The notes beneath the pieces are model-generated. The model saw only the letters and a list, made by a program, of their open reading frames with translations, was not told the origin of the DNA and did not search any database. The position numbers and the translations under genes are program-made. From Undaria pinnatifida (taxonomy: Eukaryota; Sar; Phaeophyceae; Laminariales; Alariaceae), in assembly GCA_012845835.1 (NCBI GenBank), contig JABAKD010000028.1, forward strand, positions 5,552,296 to 5,616,295: 64,000 nt of DNA. The letters are read 5' to 3'. The first letter of the stretch is position 1, and the number at the start of each line of letters is the position of its first letter. Positions 12,201 through 24,200 of this stretch are shown here, piece by piece.

Positions 12201-15200
12201 CAATGTAGACAAAGCGAGTCTTGGGTGAGGATTTTTGGGGGAAAATGATGTCCACCTGTATCGTAACGTATATATATATATACCCGAACACTTCGTATGG
12301 TACACACGTGAAAAAAACACCCGAACAAACGCATAGAAAGGAAGCTCCCACGAAAGAATGAAAACATAAAAAAAAAGTGTTACTCGTCGTCTGCCGTCCA
12401 ACATGCATGCGCGGGGCGGCGCTTCGACAGCACACGGTCCAACCAGAAATACACAACATAGAAAAATAACCCGAACAAACACAAAAAAAGGAAGTTTCCA
12501 CGAAAGAATGAACACATAAAAAAAAGAGTTACTCGTCGTATGCCGTCCAACATGCATGCGCGGGGCGGCGCTTCGACAGCACACGGTCCAACCAGAAATA
12601 CACAACATAGAAAAAGAACAGAAAAAAAAACGGGGGACGATGTCGTAACATGCGCGTCCCTAGTAGTGCGTGCTGTTTCGGCGAGGCCGATTCTGCATTC
12701 GTCACTAATGTTCGCCAGTGTTTTTTCCTCTGAATATCAAAAGGGGTTGTATGAAACACTGCCGTGTGCAATGCGCTTTTACTGTTATTGCAGTACTCTT
12801 CTCCGTGTATATATATATATATATATATTTTTTTACGCACAATTGGGAAGTATAGCATAGATAACGGAGATTTTCTTGTGTACTTTCTAATATCGTCGAG
12901 CATATATAGTGTTGCGAGCACATGGGATAGTATAGCGTAGAAAACAGAGATGTCAAAAATAGAAGTTTTTAGTGTCGTCGAGCCTATATAATTTTACAAG
13001 GGTGTGTTCGGTGCGGTACCGGTATTCTCGGTACCGGTATTGATGTCATATCGAACTCACCGAGGTGTCTGGTACCGGTATTGGCGTCGTACCGAACTTA
13101 CCGAAGTGTCCGGTACCGGTATTGGAGGTGTACCGAACTTACCGAAGTGTCCGGCACCGGTACGAAAGAATGTTACCGGCATTGATGCCATACCGAATTT
13201 ATCGAAGTTTTCGGTACCGGTATTGATATTGTACCGAACTTACCGAAGTTTCCGGTACCGGTATTGACGTCGTACCGAACTTACCGAAGTTTTCGGCACC
13301 GGTATTGATGTCGTACCGAACTTTTACCGAAGCGTCCGGTACCGTAACGAAAGTCTGTATCGGTACCGGTACCAGTACCGGCACACACTTGAATACATAT
13401 ACCGCAGTACCGGCGGTATATACCGCCGGCAAGGTACCGACGCACGCTTGCCCTTGGGCACAAAGGCTGGACATAAACTGGCGGTACATGTACAGACCAA
13501 ATCCGGTATTGGCCGGGGGTACCCGCTGAGGTATTTAATTTAAGTGAGATATAATTTGTTTTTATATTTTCAATATTTTTCTCTCATTTGATCTTGGTCT
13601 TGATATGCTGTTCAAAAGGTAAGGTACCCTTTGGATTATCAGCAGGGCGCCGTCTTCTCGTCGATCGTTTCGACGTACACGCCAATCGAGTACGTAAATG
13701 AGGCTTTTACGCGTCCCTTACCTTCGAAAACCGGCCGGCACCGGGAAACCATCGACGGCTTTGATCGTCTCCGCCGGCAACTCGTACGCGTCTCCCGTGA
13801 GCGAGTTGTACACTGTCTGGAGCCTAAGCTCCAAAGGATGACGTCACAATGTGGTGAAATCGGGTTGATATCGTGCCAAACGTACCGAAGTGTCCGGTAC
13901 CGGGTTGATGTTGTGCCGATCTCACCGAGGTGTCCGGTACCGGTATTGATGTCGTACCGAACTCACCGAAGTTTCCGGTACCGGTATTGATAGCGTACCG
14001 AACTTACCGAAATGTCCGGTACCGGTATTGACGTCGTACCGAACTTGCCGAAGCGTCCGGTTTCGGTACGAAAGTCTGTACCGGCACCGCCGGTACCGTT
14101 ATTGATGTCGTACCGAACTTACCGAAGTGGTATTGATGTCGTACCGAACTTACCGAAGTTTCCGGTACCGGTATTGACGCCGTACCGAACTTACCGAAGT
14201 GGTAATACCGGCGGTACATACCGCCGGTGCGCCTCAGCATGTACCGCACCGAACACACCTTTGTAATTTCACGAACATACCAGGTATGGCATGGTGTAGC
14301 GTAGAAAACGGAGATTTCTTTTAAAATAGTACTTCTTAATATCGTCGAGCTTTTGTTGCGGTACTTGTTTTTTTCGCCGGAATCTCACCCCGACAAAGCG
14401 CTCTTTTGGTCAGTAGAGTCGTAGGGTAGGGTAGGCGCTAGTTTAGAGTTCAGGTCAGGATTTAGGCTAGGGTTTGGCCGTGTTTAAATATGCCTCCTCT
14501 CATATTATTGGGATCACACGGCAGCCACACGACATTCCCCGCAGCCCATACTAATAAGCTATCACCTTTATAGTGTTTTTTACAAATTGGGCTCTCTTGT
14601 TGCCTACGAGTATGCTTGCTGGCACTTTCGTTCCCTATCCCTCAGGGAGCACTTGATGTTTTTCATGTCAAAGTGGCTAAACGGTCGGCCGTCTCTGGGC
14701 GGATTTCCTTTCGAACTTCTGCGGCATGCTCAAGCGAATGGGGACCGGGGAGACGCGCTTCGAGCGTGCGCGCACGTCGCGGTTCCGCTCGCGGTGGTTC
14801 AGGTATATTAAATGCGTCTTGTCTCCAGATTGTTTTTTTTGTTTTTCTTTGCTTTTGTTTTCCTTATGGGCTGCCGAAAGGGTTAATCAATGCCAACCTC
14901 CGTCCACCCACGAAGCGACCGACGCTGTCGAAGATTCAGCTGAAACGTGTGCTCTGCGTATGACCCATGGTCAACATCTCCCGTAGGCCTACGCCGTTGC
15001 TGCCGCATGTATGTGCTGTATGATGTGTATAAACACGAGCGGTTTCGACCAAATTCTTGACCTAACAGCTAGGGCGTGTGTGGTTTAAACTATGGATGTT
15101 GCAGTTGTCCCCTAAGGAGCGTCTGAGAGAGGTGCAGACCATGGCGGGAGAGATGGGATTGGGCGCCACGGACAACGGTGTCGCCCGCCTCGTCAGACTG

Positions 15201-18200
15201 CACGTCGCCGACATCAAGGTGAGGTGGTCCGTTCGAACGGCCAGACAGGTAGACGTATCATAGATCATAGCTGTATGATCCTAGCTACCTCTTTTTTTCT
15301 TTCTTTTTCCTTTTTGCTCATCCCATCTGTTATCTTCGAACTTTATCTTTCTCTTTCTCCTTCCCCAGACGAAACTCAGATCCAGGGTCACTAACGAGGC
15401 TCTTCTCCCCCCCCCCCCCCCCCATCCCCACTGCGGTACGTGCCTTCGATTGTAACACGAGAATACACGAGCCCTTTCTTCCGTCATGGACCCGAATCGA
15501 ATTGTCTCTTCTTGGTGGGAAAATTCTCTTGCTGCGTTTTCTCTGTACTTTTTTTTTTCCGATCATGCATATCGTGACAGTGGTGCACCTGAGGCTTTTG
15601 AAGCGTCTCACGTGAGGAGGAGCTCTCTAAAGCGTACCCAACGACCGACCTCGAGATTGTGTACGTAATTTAATGAGCAGTCCCACGGCCTACGGTAAAG
15701 GTACACCTCTTTTTTTTTCTTGTTTTTTTGGCGCTCCTTCACTTAAGAACCGCCGTATCTCACCTCCAATTTTTTTTTTGGGACTAAAGCTGAACGTGAA
15801 ATCCGACGTCCAAAACCCATGGCCCAAGCCTAAAAACAATAGTGTTGCTGTAAATCAAGAATGCCATTCCGACGATTTTTGGTCAAGGAGCCGCGTCATC
15901 CAGAAAATACCCCTCCCTCCCCCGCCGCAAATGCTACGTCTATCGTAGCACGCGTCTATCGGAGATGAATATGAGGTGCAACTTGATGGGCAGACCCTGG
16001 GTGCGGTCGCGGTGTCATTTGTCGGGCCTGTTTTCGAAGAGGCTCCGGGTCACTGGTGCGAGCGACCCACCCCCTAACCCCCCTTTCCTTTTGCGGTCCC
16101 TTTAAAGCTCAAAAATCCCTTATACTAACTTCAAGTAAGTTTGCCCGTGTTTCCCAGTTGTAAAGACGTTATCCTTTCGTGATTTTTTTTTTTTGCCATG
16201 TGAAACCTCCGTGGAATGGTTAGCCACGCTGGACCAAAAAATAACCGCCGAAAGTTTTTTTTCGTTGAGGTACAGAGTCACTCGGGCGAGTACGTCATAC
16301 CAAGTAGTGAATAAAGGGTTACCCCTTCCCTACCGTCAGCCGTGGTCAGCATCAGTCGTCAGTCCCACCGCCTATGCATAGGAACAACACGAAAGTTGTG
16401 GAGCTGAGTTAACGTGAGAACGGCAACAACAAGTGTAAGCCACTTTTGGTATTCGAACGGTATTGGAGTATTAGTATGTGCCTTGTGGAGCTCCGCCCCG
16501 TCAGTGTTTAAAACATGGTCAAAGCATGCCTACCTTCTTCGCCTATGGCAGCACGCGTCACGCTGACAGCCCATCAAAGACGAGGGACGAGCCCAAGGTT
16601 TTGCGATCCCTTCTTAAATAAACTACCTGGTAGAATTTATCTGCGTGACGCTCGATCTCCCGAGACGATTTGTGCTCTTATTGACCCGATCAATAGCCCA
16701 GTCTCCCATTTTACGAGGAACCTTGAGTAATCAGAATCCACGTCAAGCGCACGAAAAACTGTACACTTCTCTCTGTTTTTTTCTAGCTATACTTCGTTCT
16801 GGCTTCTATTGTTTGTCCCCTCTGTGTTGTTTGTATCACGGATCATATGGATACATACTAACAGTGTTCCACCGGCATTTGGTACAGTATGTTACTTGAG
16901 GAGCCGCGTCAGTCTTAAGAGAAGGCCGAAAATGCTTAACTATCCCTATCGTGATGCATGTCCAACACGCTAGCGATTTTCGCGCCCTTGTTTGTGCGCG
17001 GCGCTGCTGCAGGCGGTGTACCTTCCCCTGCTGTACACGGAGAGCGAGGATGGTGTTGATGAGGACAGACAAGTGGCCAACGAGGCGGATGGTTTTTTGC
17101 AGAGGTGATGACTTTTTTTTTGTTTTGTTTTGTTTGGATTGGTTTGGTTTGGTTTGGTTTGGTTTGGTTTGGTTTGGTTTGGTTTGGTTTGGTTTGGTTT
17201 GGTTTGGTTTGGTTTGGCTTTGGTTCAACTTTGGTTTGGCTTTGGTTTGGTTTGGTTTGGTTTGGTTTAACTTTGGTTTGGCTTGGTTTGATGTGGTTTG
17301 GTTTGGGCTGGATTGGTTTTATTTGGTTTGGTTTGGTCTGGTTTGGTTTGGTTTGGTTTAGTTTGGTTTGGTTTGGTTTGGTTTGGTTTGGTTTGGTTTG
17401 GTTTGGTTTGGTTTGGTTTGGTTTGGTTTGGTTTGGTTTGGTTTGGTTTGGCTTGGTTTGGTTTACGTATGTTTGGTTTCGTTAGGCCTTGCTGGTTTAG
17501 ATTTGTGTTGTTGGTTGTAGTTTGGTTTGCCTCGTGGTTGGTACGCGCTATCTATCTATGGTGCAGTTTTTCGCTACTTTATTTTCGGGTGGCATTTTTT
17601 TTATTGTGTGTTGTTGCTTTCGGGTGCCTCGTCTGTTTTGCTGGCGCATGGGCTGTCTTCTGCGCTTGCGCAACAGGGGGAATCGCGATGCGTTCTTATT
17701 CGTATTTTCTACGCTTGTCTCAGCATTGTACGTTTTTGCGTGTTGTGTTGCCTCTTGCGTCTCGGCTTTTTGCGGGACCGGTACGGTTTTTGTCCACATC
17801 TTGTTTGCTCTTTGCTTGGTTTTGAAGTGGTACATGCGAGAGAGAACATTTGTCACCAACACGAAATAACCTGAACGATCAGCCTCATTGCCACAAACAT
17901 ATGGCTGCCGCAGCGAGCGACACACACGGCAAGCAGCTGCAGCGGTCTTGTACTGCACGGCTGCTGCGACGAAGCTAGGTCAAGTGGCAGACACTGCCGC
18001 GACAAGGTGGGGCGAAGAACCGCTTATTCAACCGCGTGTGTGGTACAGCACAGCAGTAGTACACCAAGCCAAGCCCCCCTCACCGATGGCCGTCACGCTT
18101 GGCCGCGTGCGCTGTTCGCCCTCCTCGCACCTCCTCACACTTGCTCTGTTCTCATCCTAACTTTGGCACGCCCGCGCGAAGGGTCATCGACGGGGGTAAG

Positions 18201-21200
18201 GCGGGCAAGACGGCGGACAATCTACAGACCCTCGTGCTCCGGCTGCTGGACATGGGCGCCATGGATCCGTTCGGAGCGTTCGGCCGGGTTACGCTCAAGC
18301 CAATCGCGGAAACGCTCGATCAGGTGGGTTTGATTCGATGGTTGGTGCTGATTCGTTTGTTCCGTCGGTGTGTTTTCGATGATCTTGCCGTCGGCAGTGT
18401 CATGGGTTGGTCCATTGGTCCTTGCGTCGGTCGTTTGGCTGGTCGCTCTGTTCGTCGGTCCGTTGGTCGTTCCCCTGGTCGGTCCGCTCGTAATTCTGCC
18501 GTTCGTTGTGTTGGTCGGTCTGTTGGTCCTTCCCTTGGTGGGTTCGATTGCCTGTTGGTAGGCTCGTTGGTCGTTCCGTTTGTCTCTCTGTTTGCCGTTC
18601 CGTTGGTCGTTCCGTGGGTCGGTCCATTGTTCTCGTCTTGCCCACTGGTTGGTCCATTCAACGGTGGCGCGGGCACGGCGAAAATCGCCGTCGAGATCGG
18701 CGGGAATACTTTTTTTTGTACTTGGACGAAGACTTTTTACCGGCAGACCCTAATCTATTCACCATTACTTATAGCTCATTTGCGCACAACCTCGCTATCG
18801 TATTTGTTCGGTGATAACCCCTGCACCTCTGCCAGCCGCCTCCTCTACTACCCTACTACCCACGCTGCCGCTTTGAATCCCAGCCCGCGCCTACCCCCCC
18901 CCCCCCCTCCCCCCAACCCCCAGCTCCGCCCCAACCTTCACCCCTCTTCCACCCTGGGCTTGTGTGTCCTCTTCTCCTTACCGCCCCCTTCACGCCTGCG
19001 ATTCCGTCCGCGTTGACAGGTCGCTAGGCAACTGGAAGGCGGTTCTGCGAGCCAGGGGAGCACCTCGGGGGTTGATGGTGCGGGGGATCTCTTGAGGCGG
19101 GTGAACTTCGTCGAGGTGGGTGCCGGCGTCGTGTCGTCTAGTTTTTGTTCACGTCTGCTATTAGCTCTTTTGATAGTTGAGAGGGAAGCGGTGTCGAAAT
19201 ATGGTGGCGATGACGGACGGTGTCGGCCATACCAAGCTATCATACTAGGACTGCTGCTGAGGCATGATATCGTAGATGGTGTGCTCGAAGTTCAACGCAT
19301 GGAGTTCTATGCCAAGCGCACTTCATGATATGATACTACTTACACGACGCGCTCATATCATAAAGGACCGCACTTTTTTGGTGGTTTTGTCGCTGTGTCT
19401 GAGTCCCGCAGGGGTCAACACATTGGAGACGGGGGGTCTTTTTGGTCGTGTTAAGGCTTCTTTTGCAGCGATTCGCGCTGTTTGTACGGGAAAGGCTTGG
19501 TGTGTGCAAGATTGCAACACCAGCAGCTATCCCCGCCCCCCCCCTTCCGGTACCCTCGATAAAGTGTTTTAGGTTGGTGGATCTTACCGCCCTTCGGGCG
19601 GCTGCTAGTTTCTGATTTACACGGTGCCCAAAAGGGGCGACCTAGGTCGTTGACGTTGGATTATATGTCCGCCGACGCTGACCGAAAAAACAAGTGACAC
19701 ACGTTGATGACAGGCGCATACAGCTTGACAGACGCGCACAAGCTGGCAACATTTACCAACATCCTGCTGTGCTAGATCCTAGCGACCGTTATTACATTTT
19801 AATATGAACACCTTTTGCGGCGACCCACCGTCCGCAATCGCGCAGGTTTTGCTCCACGTTCGCAGGCATATTGCACGCGCGAGGGAACCGGAGGCACAGC
19901 GACGAGTGTTCGGCATGCTGGAGTTTGTGGTGACGAAGGCGCGCGTAGAGGAGGTGGGGAGTTGTTCCGCACTACGTACTGTATTGCCATTTTTCAAGGC
20001 CTGTGGTTGGTGGAGTCATGTTTTCGCCGCTATGCCCAGCCCTAGGACCTTGATTAAAATCCGGCCATGCGACCCTCTTCCGCTGTTCATGGGTTACGGT
20101 ATGATACCAAATATGTGACATTCGAGTCGATATTGTGAGCGGCATTCGCGGGGCAGAACATTTGGACGTTTAACGTCCCCCGGCCTGTGCAGTGAACTCT
20201 ATTGGGGAAGGGAGCGGTGAGCACGAGTTAGGAATGTGCAGCAGCGAAGCGCGCCGCTGCCATGCCGCGCGGGTGCTGTCGTTTTTTGCGCCCCCACGCT
20301 TTTATGTAACGTATGGAAGAAACGTGATGAACGCCCAAATGTTGGAGGTGTCTCTATTGAAAATAGGAACTGTGCTCCAGCTGTAAAGAGATGCGTGGCC
20401 AATGGTCACATGGCTAAGGCAAGCAACAAACGAGGATGCCCGCCCCCCCCCACCCCCGCCGCCCCCCAATGAGCTGGTGTCGCATGTGCTCGCGGCGGTA
20501 TGCGTGCGCCGCGTTTGCCTGCGTGCTAATACTATGCAATACCTTTACTCGTGCGGCGTTTGGTGTGGGGATATGTGGGAGCAAGAAAAAAAATACAGTT
20601 CGAAAAGTGTTTTCATGTGCATGGTCGCTTAGAAAAACCACACACGCGAAGGTTTGTTGCTGCCGCCCGTCGTATCGCTGGCCCTTGTCTCCCCCCACGA
20701 AGCCGTTGGGTGCTGCCGCATCTTTGATTTCTTCAAACGTTGGTTTACCTTTTTCTAGCGCGTGATGTGTTAGGGCGACGATCGAGCATACGATTTATAC
20801 TTTTGAGGGAATGCGAGCGTCTGATTTTCACTACGAAAAAGATACGAGTTCCTTTAGAGATTTGCTGAAGTAAGACGAGACGTTCACAAGTTAACGGCAG
20901 TTGGAAGTATCCTGCTGTGCGAGTTCCTATCGACAGCTATGCTATCCTTTGCCGCTCTCGTCTTGCCAACCGATGGTCGAAATTACGAAACGAAGCTCGG
21001 CCGTCCTTTCCGTCTGTAACCGCTGCCCCCTAGGCTTACACCCGTTCTGCTCTTCCTCCCCTAATTTTCGTGTTTTTTTCCCTGGATAATTGAGTACCAC
21101 CTCGTCCGGAACATAACCAACATTATTTTTGTTTTTTAGCGTCCAAAGGTTGGTTACGTTTCCGGATGGAGTGGTATACAATTAGTGTGCAATCCCCCCC

Positions 21201-24200
21201 CCCCCTAATTGTGCAATTTCTGCTCGGAAAAATCCCAACTATACTACTTTTACGCTCTTCACAACGCCCAATGATAGCACAAGGGCTGCCAGCAGAATAG
21301 ATACGAGTGTACGATCCCCGTAAGCAATGTCCACACCTTAGCCTAATTCCCGCCGTACGCGTTCGCGCTGTTGCCACCCCCCCGCCCGTGTGGATCCGGA
21401 TAAGTAGGACTCTAGCTGCTTGTCGTCGACGGTCAGCGTCCTTTTCTGGCTTTTGGAGATTCGAGCATCGGCGCTTACATCCACAGCCGCCGCCGCCGCT
21501 GTCGGGGCTGCCGCTGCCGCCACCCTCGCGTCCGCGGGCGACGCCAATGTGGGGAGTGGTAGTGGTGGTAGCGCCGATGGTGGTGGTGATCCCATGGACG
21601 GCGGTGCGGCGGCGGTAGTCGCGCTTATGGATGGGGTGTTCGGTAGGTGCATGTCGACGGTGAAAGGGCGGCAGCTGCTGGGCAAGCATTTCGGAGCTGT
21701 TGTGGAGCAACTGGTACGTAATTGGGTGGGTGGGTGGATGGGTTTGTGAGTGGGTCGGTGGGTACGTGGTCGGTGGGTTTGGTGGGTGGGGCGTTTCGTC
21801 TTGATGCAGTAGTTGGCGGTCGGCGCGACGAACAGTTTTTTGTCGTTGTTAGCTCTTTGTTCCCGTCAACAGCAGGGGACGTCGGGCACGCCTTGGTTCT
21901 GCGAGCAATTCACCTAGCGCGTTTTATGCTGGCGGTGCTCGTCTCAGGCATAAGTCAGGGAATGATAATGCATCCGGTCGCCGCGGTGGCGTATCTGGTT
22001 ATCCTCGAGCCTGGTATAGGTCAGTTTCGTGAGTTCGAATCCCCCCGAGTGCATACTCGTATAAATTCGTGGGGACTTTTTCCTGCGCACAAATTGACTT
22101 GCGGAAAGCGCGAGAGCGTGAGTTAGCAACACTCAATGAAAAATCGACGAGCAGTGGGATTGCTGAACCGTATGCGCGATAAAAATTGAAGGCGAGAACC
22201 GGGGGAGAGAAGAGATGACACCTGTGACCACGGCTTGTCCAGAAGCTGGAAAGTAGATGTGTGTGAAAAAAAAATATTAAAAAATGTACGCTTACCTTTC
22301 TTTCCGTTGCATCGCTTTGTGTTTACCGTCGTTGTTTCCTCTGTTTTTCCACCTGATTGGTTGCGTGAGCGACGGTTGAGTGTGGTTTTTCCGCATGGAA
22401 TGCGATACCACCCTTTTTGGTGGCATGATAGCAATTGTTGACCGTGTTTTTTCGGTCGCACGCCGTCCGTTCGGATGCCATTCATTGAACCGACTTGCTC
22501 GTTTTCGGATGCCATTCATTGAACCGACTTGCTCGTTTTTGCTCGTTTACGAGGAAATGTTTGCGCGAGTTGTGTGTTAATCGCATTGGATCTTGATGCG
22601 GCGCCGTGCGGTAGCCCGCTTATTGACCTCCACTCACTGTTGCCTATCTTCCTTTTCTTGGTCTCTGTCCTATATTGATAACGTCGTCCCTAAAGAGCCC
22701 CCCATCGCGTCTGGTCTGTCGCGCGCACAAGCCACAATGCACTTGTGGAACAGTGTGAACTTTCGGCGTGTGCCTTGGCTGAAACGGCGCGTAATCTTGT
22801 CAGCTTCGATGCAGGGGAAACATTTTCCCATCAAGTTGCTGAAACATTGTTTTGTCTCGCACGCTTGACTTGACGCGCCCAGGTGGGCGTGCACTTGGAC
22901 CTGCATGCGGCTCAGACATCGCACGCGGCGCGGCGCCCATCTTCAAGGAGCCGCGTGGAGCGGTCTTCGGCGCGTGAGTTGTTAACGCTATTGGTGACAA
23001 CGCGATATAATAGTTTGTAGTGGTTGCTTTTCTGGGGTCATTACCCGGTCTGCGGGTCCGGTCAAGATGGTTTCAAAACCTCGTGGATCGGGCCAGAAGG
23101 TGATCGAAATCTCCCGGTTCGGGCTCGGGTCGGCCCTGGATCGGATCAGGTCGGGTCGGGTCGGGTCGGGTTACCCTGATCCGATCCGACCCGCGGGTTA
23201 CCCTGACCCGATCCGACCCGCGAAAAACAAACAAACAGAAAATGATGCGACTCGTGAACAACCCTGGTTTTTGTCACCGCTTTCGGAAGAGCGTACAGCC
23301 GTAATAGTAGGTAGCGTAATGCCGAGCGTGTGTCTCACAGCTCGTGACACATGCTAGACACAACACATGCTAACGGTAAAACCGTACACCTTTTTTTTGT
23401 TTTGTTTCGGGGCTTGTTCCTCGCTTGAAAAGCTTGCTTCGCTTAACCTCCACCTCACCCTAAAATGTGATTTTTGGGTGGAAAGCTGCAACCCAGCCAA
23501 AAAACGTGGGCTCTAGGCTATAACAGTAAAATTCGTCTTGCCAAACAAGATTTTTTTTTTGGGGGGCGATTTGGGGTTAAGGAATCCCGTCACTCCAAAA
23601 GTGTTTTCGCCAGAAAGTGGTATGCCACAATACCTCCGTCGTAGCGCGCGCCTCGCTACGTTAATTGTTGGGACACACCCTCTGCTTTAGCAGCCGGGGC
23701 TGCTTCGTGTAACGGATGCCGTAAAAATCGTCAGGTTTGTTTGGCATTTTCCTCTTTTTTGAAAATCCTAAAGGGATCAGCGGGGTGGGTGGATGGGGGT
23801 GCCCGCAGTTTGTGCATGGCCGTAGTCGTATGACCATAGACCCCGGGTTACGTCGGTGCATGATTGAAGCCTACCGCGGTGGTGTTGGTTAACTTGTGGT
23901 GTGAGCCATGTGACCACAGCGGTAGTTAGATCATCGCGTGTCGTTTGTGGTTTTCAACCGTGGGAGGAGTTTGATCTGAACGCTCCCGCTTCGTTGTAAA
24001 CGCATGGAAAAGGCGGCATGTCTGCAGGCCTTGATGTGAACACGAAAAATCTCGTTGTATGCTCTGCAGTATTGTGTTACGGTTGTACGCTAGGTAGGGG
24101 CGGAGATCGACTACGCCAATAGATGCGAGGGAAAAAATATTTTCGCCAGGTGCGAGTATCGCCTTCAAGCCGTGAACGTTATACACGTCTTCATGTTTTT

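Larger units (their letters stand above)
12997..14263. mobile_element. hAT-like non-autonomous element filled with a minisatellite
   Basis: The left end CAAGGGTGTGTTCGGTGC and the right end (reverse complement CAAAGGTGTGTTCGGTGC) form a terminal inverted repeat of about 23 bp. Flanking octamers TAATTTTA (12989-12996) and TAATTTCA (14264-14271) match at 7 of 8 positions, as expected for an 8-bp hAT target duplication. No transposase frame is visible. The interior is mostly a minisatellite. Confidence 0.72.

Noticed and set aside
13631-13990. 119-codon frame inside the hAT-like element as a transposase
   Set aside because: No hAT transposase motif is visible and part of the frame is minisatellite.
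13012-14215. CRISPR-like array
   Set aside because: The repeats are contiguous and diverged with no unique spacers, and the DNA is eukaryotic.
17105-17825. WFGLV-type open frames
   Set aside because: They are translations of the GGTTT microsatellite.
18099-19016. 305-codon + strand open frame
   Set aside because: It is exon 11 read through into the GGTCSGT minisatellite of intron 11; a good donor ends the exon at 18323.
21123-21710. 195-codon - strand open frame
   Set aside because: Opposite strand of Ala/Gly-rich exon 14, a usual artefact of GC-rich codons.
22015-22060. Genuine tRNA gene in the SINE head
   Set aside because: A and B boxes are present but the stems do not pair as in a functional tRNA.
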